This document shows, piece by piece, positions 35,226-44,729 of a DNA stretch of 50,988 nucleotides. The notes beneath the pieces were generated by a model, which saw nothing but the letters and a program-made list of their open reading frames with translations, ran no database searches and had not been told where the DNA came from. How positions within the stretch are numbered: position 1 is the stretch's first letter; the number at the start of each line of letters is the position of its first letter. The stretch spans positions 17,772 to 68,759 of the forward strand of contig JAHDWP010000017.1 in assembly GCA_023382715.1 (NCBI GenBank), read 5' to 3'. The position numbers and the translations under genes are program-made. The DNA is from Anaerolineae bacterium (GTDB lineage: Bacteria > Chloroflexota > Anaerolineae > Aggregatilineales > Aggregatilineaceae).

Positions 35226-35720
35226 TCATCCCTCGCCCGCGTCGCTGCCCGCCTCGGCCAGCTCGCGGTGCAGCACCCATTTGATCGTCCAGAAACCATC
35301 CACATAGTCCAGGCAAGCCGTGCTGCTCGTCGCAAACCACACCGGCGGCTGAGCCGCGTCCGCGCGCAGCAGCGCGGCGGCCAGCCGCTCCATGAAGGGG
35401 TTGTGCCCGACGAGCAGCACCGGCTCCGTCTCCAGCGCCAGTTCGCGGGCCAGCTCGTCCACCGGATCGTCGAAGAGCAGGCCGCGCACGGCGACCACCC
35501 CGCCCGCCGGCTTGATCTGCCTGGCGAAGATGTCGGCGGTTTGCTGGGCGCGTAACAGTCCGCTGTGGCGAATCTGGTGAACGGTGATGCCGGCGCGGGC
35601 CAGCCATTGGGCCAGCACCGCCACCTCGGATTCGCCGCGTCCGGTCAGCGGACGATCCTCATCGCGAGCGTACTTCGGGTCTTTCGACGCCTTGCCATGC
35701 CGAACCAGGATCACGCGCAT
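35226..35720 (-). CDS. sixA: phosphohistidine phosphatase SixA-like
   Basis: A 164-residue small histidine phosphatase. The catalytic RHG motif is in MRVILVRHGKASKD, and the second conserved His is in VLLVGHNPFMERL. Other SixA-type segments are DRPLTGRGESEVAVLAQWL and IRHSGLLRAQQTADIFA. In E. coli SixA removes phosphate from phosphohistidine proteins; that role here is inference from the subfamily. The gene is 18 bases or so downstream of the nuclease-like gene on the same strand. Confidence 0.9.
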   Translation of the reverse strand: MRVILVRHGKASKDPKYARDEDRPLTGRGESEVAVLAQWLARAGITVHQIRHSGLLRAQQTADIFARQIKPAGGVVAVRGLLFDDPVDELARELALETEPVLLVGHNPFMERLAAALLRADAAQPPVWFATSSTACLDYVDGFWTIKWVLHRELAEAGSDAGEG

Positions 35721-35738
35721 CGGACTCTCCCTCCCGTC

Positions 35739-36224
35739 TCAGCGATCTTTATCGTCCGGTTCCCCTGCTTGCCTGCGCCGCCGGAGATAGTCCAGCGGTT
35801 CGCCTGCCGCGTCCGCCGTATCGCTCAGCGCCGCCCAGAACTCGCCCAGGCTCAGCGGCTCGAAGCCGCGCCACGTCACGCGGAAAGCCCGCGCCCGCAT
35901 GAACAGGAACAACCGCTCGCCGCGCTCGGTGCGCAGGTGGTTGGCGACGTTGGGCAGCAGCAGGTCGTCGCGCGCCTCAAAGCGCCCCTTGACCTCCACC
36001 CAGCATTTGAGATCGGGCAGATAGAAGTCCACCAGGTAGCGCCCGCCCCCGATGCGCTCCGGCTCGTACTGCCAGACGATGCCGCGCCGGTCGAGTTCCT
36101 GGGCGAACGCCACCTCCAGGCGCGAGCGCATGAACGCGCCGCGGTAGACGCTCTCGGTCGCCTCGCCGCGCCGCGGGCCGCGCGTCACGCGCGGCTTGCC
36201 GGATGAGAACTCGTCGGGGGACAT
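35739..36224 (-). CDS. PD-(D/E)XK nuclease superfamily protein, role unknown
   Basis: A 161-residue protein. The ATG at 36224 is preferred over an in-frame GTG at 36236 because GGTGGAG lies about 6 bases before it. The core reads SRLEVAFAQELDRRGIVWQY, then GGRYLVDFYLPDLKCWVEVKG, which gives a conserved Glu, then D-x(n)-E-V-K as in PD-(D/E)XK nucleases, close to the fold of small phage or DUF559/DUF1064-like enzymes. A basic N-terminus (TRGPRRGEATESVYRG) could contact DNA. No methylase, helicase or phage gene is next to it; it lies between a SpoU methylase and sixA. Real substrate unknown. Confidence 0.75.
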   Translation of the reverse strand: MSPDEFSSGKPRVTRGPRRGEATESVYRGAFMRSRLEVAFAQELDRRGIVWQYEPERIGGGRYLVDFYLPDLKCWVEVKGRFEARDDLLLPNVANHLRTERGERLFLFMRARAFRVTWRGFEPLSLGEFWAALSDTADAAGEPLDYLRRRRQAGEPDDKDR

Positions 36225-36348
36225 GGGCTGCTCCACCTGAAGGACGATCAGCTTTCAGCGAGCCGTGATCCGTAACGCCTGGTCTTGGTATGATCTCTCT
36301 TCTCATCAGCCAGCCGCCGATTGCTGGTGGCTGAGAATTGGCTGCTGA

Positions 36349-37089
36349 TCACTGGCGACTCCGTCTCTGCCGCAGCACTTCAAAGGCGATCACCGCCGTC
36401 GCTGCCGCCGTGCCCAGCGACTGGTCGAAGGCGCTGCCATAGGGAATGGCCAGGCGCAGGTCGGCCCCATCGCGGAAGGAGCGCGTGATGCCACGCTTCT
36501 CCCCGCCGATGATCAGGAACAGCGGGCCGGTCAGGTCGGCGTCGTAGAGGGGCACGGCGCGCTCCTCATCGGCGACGGTCACGCGCAGCCCGCGCGCCCG
36601 GAAATGCTCCGCCGCCGCCTCTACCGTCTCGGCGATGGCGACGGGCAGCCACTCCGACGCGCCCGCCGAGGCCCGCGCCACCACCCCCGCCGCCGTTAAC
36701 CAGTTGCGCGGGCGCAGCACCAGCCCGTCGCAGCCCGCCGCGTAGAGCGCGCGCACCGCCTGCCCGAAGTTGAACGGGTCTTCCACGCCGTCAATCATGG
36801 CCACGAAGGGCGCCGAGCTATCCGCCGCCAGGTCGTCGAGCGTCACGAAGCGGCGCGGCCCGGCCAGCGCGACGACTCCGCCGTGCGTGCGACCCCCGGC
36901 GTGCGCGTCAATCTCGTCCGCCGCGACACGCCGCACAGGAATCGCGGCGGCGGCGGCGGCGCGCTCCAGCCAGGCGATGCCCCGGTCGCGCCTGTCGTGG
37001 CGCAGATAGATCGCCTGGATCGGGCGGCTGCCTGCCTTCAGCGCCGCGCGCACCGAGATGAAGCCTTCCAGAACTGTCTGCTCGCTCAC
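36349..37089 (-). CDS. TrmH/SpoU-family RNA 2'-O-methyltransferase
   Basis: A SpoU-class SPOUT methyltransferase of 246 residues if the GTG at 37089 is used, with AGAAGAG upstream; an ATG at 37143 would give 264 residues but has GGAGG directly against it with no spacing. The N-terminal substrate-binding domain starts with VLEGFISVRAALKAG. The three SPOUT knot motifs are present: DPFNFGQAVRALYAAGCDG (motif 1), FLIIGGEKRGI (motif 2) and DQSLGTAAATAVIAFEVLRQ (motif 3). It resembles RlmB, which methylates 23S rRNA, but the exact RNA target is uncertain. The annotated ATG start overlaps the upstream gene by 20 bases. Confidence 0.88.
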   Translation of the reverse strand: MSEQTVLEGFISVRAALKAGSRPIQAIYLRHDRRDRGIAWLERAAAAAAIPVRRVAADEIDAHAGGRTHGGVVALAGPRRFVTLDDLAADSSAPFVAMIDGVEDPFNFGQAVRALYAAGCDGLVLRPRNWLTAAGVVARASAGASEWLPVAIAETVEAAAEHFRARGLRVTVADEERAVPLYDADLTGPLFLIIGGEKRGITRSFRDGADLRLAIPYGSAFDQSLGTAAATAVIAFEVLRQRRSRQ

Positions 37090-37123
37090 CGGCGTCTCTT
37101 CTGCGGCGCGTTTTGCGGCGCGA

Positions 37124-37831
37124 TCACAGTCGCTCGCGCACATCCTCCGGCGCGTCCACCCCGCCCAACTGCGTGATCACCGCGCGGAAGGACTCTTCCA
37201 GCCACGTCTGCGCTCGCACGGCGAATCCGCGCTGGCCCAGCAGCGTCTCCAGGTGATCGAAGACGGCGCGCGCTTCGGAGATGTCGAGGTTGAAATGCCC
37301 GGCTCCGTCGCTTGCCGCGTGTGAGGCGTCGAACGTTGTGCCGTGCCGCCGGTTGATGGTGGCGCCGCGCTCGAAGTGCGGGCCGGCGACGATGTAGAGA
37401 CGCCAGCCGCGCCCCCGCGCCAGCCCGATCACGGTGTCAATGCCGTCGCCCCACACCACCTGGGCATAGCCGCAGCCGCGCTGGTACCTGCTGGCCAGCG
37501 CCACCAGCGCCTCGTCGTCCAGGTGATCGGCCCGATACTCGCCCAGGTTGTCGTCCAGGTGAAAGGCGCACTTCAGCCCGGCCCGCAGCGAAGCTCGCTC
37601 CGCCATCTCAAAAGCCTGCTCGCGCGGCAGACCGGCCAGCTCCTCCAGCGCGTGCACGAACAGCAGCGTCGCGCCGGGGAACTGCGGCCCCAGGTCGCGC
37701 CAGGCTTCTGGGCCGCGCTGTGTCACCACCCAGCGATCCCCGACCCGCTCCAGAATCGCGGCGACGGGCCGGCCATCCACGCAGCGCGGATAGCGGCTGT
37801 TCTGAGGAATCCAGTAGTTTTCAAAATGCAT
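37124..37831 (-). CDS. hypothetical protein, 235 residues
   Basis: I do not recognise this family. The protein is soluble, with MHFENYWIPQNSRYPRCVDG at the N-terminus, a central segment CAFHLDDNLGEYRADHLDDE and WRLYIVAGPHFERGATINRR. Codon pattern and residue composition look like a genuine gene. A GAGGAG site lies 12 bases or more before the ATG. Its 3' end touches the start of the SpoU-family gene downstream, suggesting an operon. A role cannot be assigned. Confidence 0.65.
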   Translation of the reverse strand: MHFENYWIPQNSRYPRCVDGRPVAAILERVGDRWVVTQRGPEAWRDLGPQFPGATLLFVHALEELAGLPREQAFEMAERASLRAGLKCAFHLDDNLGEYRADHLDDEALVALASRYQRGCGYAQVVWGDGIDTVIGLARGRGWRLYIVAGPHFERGATINRRHGTTFDASHAASDGAGHFNLDISEARAVFDHLETLLGQRGFAVRAQTWLEESFRAVITQLGGVDAPEDVRERL

Positions 37832-37930
37832 CGGGTAGTTTCATCTCCTCACGGGTGATTTGAATGGCGCAGCCAGCAACGAGAACTCGCCGCGCGCACG
37901 CAGTGCGCCCTGGATACGGGGCTGATCGTA

Positions 37931-38053
37931 ATCTGTTCACCTCGGTGCCCAGGCTGAAAGTCCTGTCCCGCCGCCCCCCATCCCCGACCCTTCCCCCACC
38001 AGGAGGGAAGGGAGAAAAGCGGCTTTCAACCCCCCCCTCTTCATAGGGGAGGA
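37931..38053. repeat. R6 dispersed repeat of about 120 bases, copy 1
   Basis: Begins ATCTGTTCAC and continues through GCCGCCCCCCATCCCCGACC and GGGAAGGGAGAAAAGCGGCT to a segment rich in CCCCTCTTCAT. A second copy in the same orientation lies at about 50798-50922, similar along its whole length with scattered differences. It contains no gene. Confidence 0.85.
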
Positions 38054-38120
38054 GTTTGGAGTGGGGGAGGCGCTTAGCTACCGCTGATCTGACCGCCGAA
38101 GACTGATCGCTGAAAACGGC

Positions 38121-39620
<1,500 letters not shown>

Positions 39621-39670
39621 GATCGCTGAGCACCTTTCGCAAGAGCATTATTTCGGCGGAACTGCGCCCC

Positions 39671-39679
39671 ATTATAGCA
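39671..39679 (-). promoter_or_regulatory. extended -10 promoter element of glpK
   Basis: On the minus strand the sequence is TGCTATAAT, a perfect TATAAT with the extended TGn motif, about 50 bases before the glpK start. No recognisable -35 box precedes it, which is common for extended -10 promoters. Confidence 0.65.
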
Positions 39680-39918
39680 GGCTCGCGCTGTTTCGCGCCG
39701 GGCGTGGACCTCGCCGCGCAACTCTCCAGGTGTTCGCCGCGTACTTACCTAGAGATGAAAGGCTGCTTGGGAACTTGTCCCCTGCCCCGGACCCTTCCCC
39801 GCACGGGCTTAGCAGGGGCGTTTTTCTCCCTTTGCCCCTTGTGGGAATGAGGGCCGGGGAGGGAGACAGCGACGGGCGCGCGGCTTCTCAAGCGGCCTCA
39901 GAGCAAGGAGGAGATGTC

Positions 39919-40116
39919 ATGAATGCGCAAGTCATCACCGACCAGGATCGCGAAATGGCCCAGAAATGCGCTGAATGCGCCATATGCTCGCGCGCTCGCC
40001 GCAAGGGGCGCGGGCTGGCGTTCTGGTTCGTCAAGTATGTCGAGGGCGGCATGTGCCCCTACTGCCAGGCTTATGAGCGCGTCTACGGGCGCAAAGCCCA
40101 CGAGTCGGTGCGGTAA
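39919..40116 (+). CDS. small Cys-rich (zinc-ribbon-like) protein, 65 residues
   Basis: A 65-residue protein with a strong AAGGAGG site 7 bases before the ATG at 39919. Five cysteines occur: Cys17, Cys20 and Cys23 (CAECAIC) and Cys46 and Cys49 (CPYC), separated by a 22-residue aromatic and basic stretch (ARRKGRGLAFWFVKYVEG). Two C-x2-C knuckles could bind one zinc ion. No known family is recognised. It is flanked by convergent and divergent genes and so is an independent transcript, not part of glpK. The clear ribosome-binding site and cysteine spacing are the main evidence that it is real. Confidence 0.65.
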   Translation: MNAQVITDQDREMAQKCAECAICSRARRKGRGLAFWFVKYVEGGMCPYCQAYERVYGRKAHESVR

Positions 40117-40148
40117 GGCGCTGCTCCGCTGTCCCCGGCCTAGGAATC

Positions 40149-40181
40149 AGACTTCCGAAGTTCACCAAACTTCGGAAGTCT
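40149..40181. repeat. R1 hairpin repeat, intact copy
   Basis: AGACTTCCGAAGTT (40149-40162), then CACC, then a complementary arm reaching 40181, with 14 paired bases. It lies between convergent genes (the small Cys-rich gene and an alpha/beta hydrolase). Confidence 0.9.
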
Positions 40182-40207
40182 TGTGTTTGCGCCGCGCTCT
40201 CCGGCGC

Positions 40208-41122
40208 TCACCTGTCGCGCTGAGAGAGCGTCCCCTCCCCGTTCGCCAGATGCCGCGCGAACCAGCTCACCACCCGCTGATTGTACTCGTCCGGGTGCCG
40301 TTTGTTCGCCTCGCGGTGACCGCAGTCCGCCAGCGACCAGACCTCGGCTGGCCCGGCCACGCGCGCGGCCAGCGCGCGCACCTCGTCCGTGCGGACGAAG
40401 GGATCGCGCTCGCCGTGAACGAACAGCGTCGGCGCGCTGATGCGATCCGCCAGGGTGATGGGGTCGGCGTGGTGAATCTCGTACTGCGCTCGCAGCGCTG
40501 CCACCCACAGCACGATCTGCGCGAACCCGCCCGCCAGCGGCCCCGGCACGCCGCGCAGGCGCAGATAGCTCTGGAGAAGGCCCGCCAGCCGGGGAAAGGC
40601 CCCGTCCACGACCAGCACGGCCACGCGCGCATCCTGCGCGGCGACCAGCAAGGCCACGCCCGCGCCCATGCTGAAGCCGAGCACGCCCGCCTGCCCCACG
40701 CCGCGCTCCCTTTCCAGGTAATCGAGCGCGCCGAAGAGGTCGGCCTGTTCCAGCGCGCCGAGCGTCACCAGGCTGCCCTGCGAGCGCCCGTGCGCGCGAA
40801 AGTCGAAGAGCAGGACGTTGAAGCCCGCCCGCTGCAGCGGCACCGCCTGGGGGATGTCTTTGTCCAGGCTGCCATTCTGACCGGGGCACAGCACCACCGT
40901 GCCGCGCGCATCGCCGGCGGCGGGAATCCACCAGCCGCCGAGCCACAGCCCATCGCGGCTGGTGAACTGCACCTCTTCGCCGGGCAGATCGTGGTTGGCG
41001 GGTGTATCGGGCGGGTCTGGCTCGCGGCGGCGCATGAGGGGCACCGTCGCGGCGTAGGCCAGCGCCAGGACGGACAGCGCCAGCGTCCCGCCGATCCACA
41101 GCGCAGCGAGAAAGACGATCAT
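40208..41122 (-). CDS. membrane-anchored alpha/beta hydrolase
   Basis: A 304-residue hydrolase with an N-terminal membrane helix (LAALWIGGTLALSVLALAYA) and a GAGAGGG site before the ATG at 41122. The oxyanion segment is VVLCPGQNGSLDKDI, and the nucleophile Ser is in LGFSMGAG. The late acid and His are in HGERDPFV and CGHREANK, giving a complete triad. The family includes esterases and thioesterases; substrate unknown. The membrane anchor with a lipid-like linker suggests it acts at the membrane. The nearest upstream gene on this strand is phosphofructokinase, 51 bases away. Confidence 0.85.
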   Translation of the reverse strand: MIVFLAALWIGGTLALSVLALAYAATVPLMRRREPDPPDTPANHDLPGEEVQFTSRDGLWLGGWWIPAAGDARGTVVLCPGQNGSLDKDIPQAVPLQRAGFNVLLFDFRAHGRSQGSLVTLGALEQADLFGALDYLERERGVGQAGVLGFSMGAGVALLVAAQDARVAVLVVDGAFPRLAGLLQSYLRLRGVPGPLAGGFAQIVLWVAALRAQYEIHHADPITLADRISAPTLFVHGERDPFVRTDEVRALAARVAGPAEVWSLADCGHREANKRHPDEYNQRVVSWFARHLANGEGTLSQRDR

Positions 41123-41173
41123 GAGACCCTCTCGTCGCGCAAAGCCGCCAGGGGACGGCGCGCGCCCACGACG

Positions 41174-42304
41174 CTAATCGCCCAGGCAGGTGCCGATGCG
41201 CCGCGCGCTCTCAAGCCAGGGATGATCGAGCGGGACGACCTTGCGCTGCCCGGCGACTTCGGCCAGCGGCACCGGCTCGGTGCCATCCCCGCGCGCGGCG
41301 ACCAGCACGCCGCTGACGCCCTGCGCAATCAGGCCGGCGCAGGCTGTGCCGAGGCGCGTCGCCAGCAGCCGGTCGGCGGCGGAGGGCGTGCCGCCGCGCT
41401 GCAGGTGTCCCAGGATGGTCACCCGCGATTCCAGGCGAGTGAGCTGCTCAAGCTGCTGGGTGAGGCGGACTGTATTGCCCACCCGACTTGCTTCCACCTC
41501 GGCCAGGTGTGTTTCGGCCATGGCGAGCTTGTCTTCATTGTCTTTCTTTTTCGCTTTGGCCACTGCTTTGTTGGCCTCGTCCAGGGCGACGGCGGTCTCT
41601 CGCGACATGGCCCCTTCCGACACGGCCACGATGGAGAACGCCTTGCCGCCCCGGTAGCGTTCCAGGATGGCTTCGGCCACCTTGTCCACGTCGTAGGGAA
41701 TCTCCGGGATCAGGATCACGTCCGCGCCGCCAGCGACCCCCGCGCCGAGCGCCAGCCAGCCGGTGTTGTGGCCCATGACCTCGACGACGATGATGCGGTG
41801 ATGGCTGTGCGCTGTGCTGTGCAGGCGATCAATGGCCTCGGTGGCGATGCCCAGCGCCGTGTCATAGCCGAAGGTGACGTCTGTTCGCGCCACATCGTTG
41901 TCAATCGTCTTGGGCAGCGTCATGACGTTGAGGCCGTGCTGCATCAGGCGAAAGGCGTTCTTCTGCGTGCCGCCCCCGCCCACACACACCAGCATGTCCA
42001 GGTTGTGCTTGTGGTAGTTGGCGACGATGACATCGGTCATGTCCATGTCCTGGTCGCCCATTGGCATACGGTGTGGCTTGTCGCGGCTGGTGCCCAGGAT
42101 GGTGCCGCCGATGGTCAGGATGCCGGACAGCGCCGCGCGATCCAGGCGCATGGTACGGTTCTCCATCAACCCACGAAAGCCGTCACGGAAGCCGATCACG
42201 TTCATGCCATACGCGCCCAACGCTGCTTTGCCCACGCCGCGCAAGGCCGCATTGAGGCCGGGGCCGTCGCCGCCCGCTGTCAGAATACCGATATGCTTGG
42301 CCAT
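41174..42304 (-). CDS. pfkA: 6-phosphofructokinase
   Basis: A 376-residue phosphofructokinase (EC 2.7.1.11 type, or PPi-dependent) starting at the ATG at 42304; the upstream open frame lacks support. It shows [25 protein letters not shown], the catalytic PKTIDND (residues 131-137), [17 protein letters not shown] and [20 protein letters not shown]. The motif that is GGDG in E. coli PfkA reads GGGG here (109-112), so the Asp that contacts Mg-ATP is replaced by Gly. PKTIDND carries the Lys seen in PPi-type and mixed groups, while the glycine after the motif is the ATP-type residue. The phosphoryl donor is therefore uncertain. It lies between the alpha/beta hydrolase and the liv operon. Confidence 0.93.
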   Translation of the reverse strand: MAKHIGILTAGGDGPGLNAALRGVGKAALGAYGMNVIGFRDGFRGLMENRTMRLDRAALSGILTIGGTILGTSRDKPHRMPMGDQDMDMTDVIVANYHKHNLDMLVCVGGGGTQKNAFRLMQHGLNVMTLPKTIDNDVARTDVTFGYDTALGIATEAIDRLHSTAHSHHRIIVVEVMGHNTGWLALGAGVAGGADVILIPEIPYDVDKVAEAILERYRGGKAFSIVAVSEGAMSRETAVALDEANKAVAKAKKKDNEDKLAMAETHLAEVEASRVGNTVRLTQQLEQLTRLESRVTILGHLQRGGTPSAADRLLATRLGTACAGLIAQGVSGVLVAARGDGTEPVPLAEVAGQRKVVPLDHPWLESARRIGTCLGD

Positions 42305-42421
42305 AGGGTCCGTCCTCGCGCCAGAACTCAGAAAGAGGGTGTTGTCAGTTGTGCGCAACGCTCTCCATGCTACCCACGAAAGGCCCGTGTGCGCAACCTT
42401 GCCCTGGCTGAGGGACGGATG

Positions 42422-42495
42422 AGGCGCTGTTCTGCTGCGGCCCCTGTGGAAATATCTCGCCAACAGCATCTCTCGTGGAAGAAGGGCCGGGGATG
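42422..42495 (-). repeat. R5-R4 composite without the R2 core
   Basis: On the minus strand this reads R5 (about 42495-42453), then TTTCCACAGGGGCCGCAGCA, then the rest of R4. It is the counterpart of 24511-24610, but lacks the 25 bases that form most of the R2 palindrome there. Confidence 0.8.
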
Positions 42496-42540
42496 GGGGC
42501 AAAGGCAGGCGCGCGGCTTCTCAAACCATCCCGCCGCGGC

Positions 42541-42570
42541 AAACAAAACCGCCGGCCCTGAGGCCGGCGG
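42541..42570 (-). terminator. rho-independent terminator of the liv operon
   Basis: On the minus strand, CCGCCGGCC, loop TCAG, GGCCGGCGG (plus positions 42549-42570) form a 9-base-pair GC stem followed by TTTTGTTT. It lies 37 bases after the stop codon of the lipoprotein gene that ends the liv operon. Confidence 0.85.
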
Positions 42571-42607
42571 CGCGTTCCTGTGTGAGAGGGGCGCGACCGC
42601 CCCGCGC

Positions 42608-43131
42608 TCACTTGCCCGCGACTTTGGCGTAGGCGTTGCGCACCATTGTCAGCAGCTCGTCGAAGGCTTCGTCGCCGACCGGCGCGCCTTCTTCGGCGGC
42701 GATGGCGTCAATCTCGACGACGATGGTTGCTTCCTGGAACAGGGCGTAGCGCACCAGCGCCGTCTGGCCGACGGTCGCCGTCGCTTTCTGCGGGGCGCGA
42801 TCGCGGTCGAGCGCCACGCCGTCGAGCCGCAGCTCGCGCTCGCGGGTGACCAGCGCGACTTCGGCGGCGTCCACGCCGGGATGCGCCTCCACGACGACGT
42901 AGGCCAGCGCGTCATCCGGCCCTTCATAGACCAGCGTCACGTGGCCTTTGCTGGCGACCGTGTTCGCCAGCAGGCGGACCGTCTCCTTGTCATTGCGCTC
43001 CCAGTCGCCCACTTCCGCCGGCAGGTAGACGACGAACTCGTCGGCGCGGGCGCGCGGGCTGCTGCCGCAGGCGGTCAGCAGGGCGCCGGACAGCGCGATC
43101 AGGGCGATCAGGAGGATGGCGCTCGCTCGTT

Positions 43132-43135
<4 letters not shown>
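42608..43135 (-). CDS. putative lipoprotein at the end of the liv operon
   Basis: A 175-residue lipoprotein. The signal peptide ends at the lipobox LLTAC, giving a lipidated Cys23, followed by GSSPRARADEFVVYLPAEVG. Later segments are SKGHVTLVYEGPDDALAYVV and GQTALVRYALFQEATIVVEI, with beta-rich character and no known motif. Its start overlaps the livF stop by four bases (ATGA), so it is translated with the transporter and is probably attached to the outer face of the membrane. A terminator follows. A direct role in the transporter is suggested by position only. Confidence 0.8.
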
Positions 43136-43878
<743 letters not shown>

Positions 43879-43904
43879 GTTCGCGCTCCTTTGGGCAGTT
43901 GTCG

Positions 43905-44729
43905 CTACGTCGCCAGCAGGTTAACGTCCACTTCGTCGGCTGCGGTGCCCAGGTAAGCCTCGATCACCAGCGGGTCGCGCTGCACGTACTCTGGCGTGCC
44001 CTCGGAGATTTTGCGCCCGTAATCGAGCACGGTCACCTGGTCGGAGATGTTCATCACCACGTTCATGTCATGCTCGATCAGCAGCACGGTCAGGTCGCGC
44101 TCATCGCGCAGGCGGCGGATGAAATGCATCGTCTCCTCGGTCTCCTGCGGGTTCATGCCAGCAGCCGGCTCATCGAGCAGCAGCAGGTGGGGATCGCTGG
44201 CCAGGGCGCGGGCGATCTCCAGGCGGCGCTGGCTGCCGTAGGGCAGGTTCGTCGCCAGCACATCGGACACGTCGGCCAGGCCCATGAAATCGAGCAGCTC
44301 ATAGGCATGAGTCAGCGTCGCGTCTTCCTCAATGTTGTTGAGCGGCAGCCGCAGCAGCGCCCCCAACGGCGTGCTGCGCAGGCTGGGGTGCACGCCGACC
44401 ATCACGTTTTCGAGCACGGTCATGCCCTTGAACAGGTGGATGTTCTGGTAGGTGCGGGCGATGCCGCGCGCCGTCACCTGGTCGGGGCGCAACCCCTGGA
44501 TGGGGTGGCCGAGGAAGCGCATCTCGCCTTCTTCGGGCGTGTAAAAGCCGCTGATGCAGTTGAAGAAGGTCGTCTTGCCAGCGCCGTTGGGGCCGATCAC
44601 GCTGGCGATCTGGTTGGGCATGATCGTCAGGTCAAGGTCGCCCACCGCCACCAGGCCGCCGAACCGCTTGGTGACGCCGGTGGCTTGCAGGACAGGCTGT
44701 GTCTCGCGCGCATGGCTGCGGTCCGTCAT
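43905..44729 (-). CDS. livG: branched-chain amino acid ABC transporter ATP-binding protein LivG
   Basis: A 274-residue ATPase. Walker A GPNGAGKTTFFN, Q-loop RTYQNIHLFKGMTVLENV, the LivG-type signature LPYGSQRRLEIARAL (in place of LSGGQ), Walker B LLLLDEPAAGMNP and switch His in LLIEHDMNVVM are all present. Its start overlaps the livM stop by four bases, implying coupled translation. It forms an ATPase pair with LivF at the inner membrane. Confidence 0.95.
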   Translation of the reverse strand: MTDRSHARETQPVLQATGVTKRFGGLVAVGDLDLTIMPNQIASVIGPNGAGKTTFFNCISGFYTPEEGEMRFLGHPIQGLRPDQVTARGIARTYQNIHLFKGMTVLENVMVGVHPSLRSTPLGALLRLPLNNIEEDATLTHAYELLDFMGLADVSDVLATNLPYGSQRRLEIARALASDPHLLLLDEPAAGMNPQETEETMHFIRRLRDERDLTVLLIEHDMNVVMNISDQVTVLDYGRKISEGTPEYVQRDPLVIEAYLGTAADEVDVNLLAT

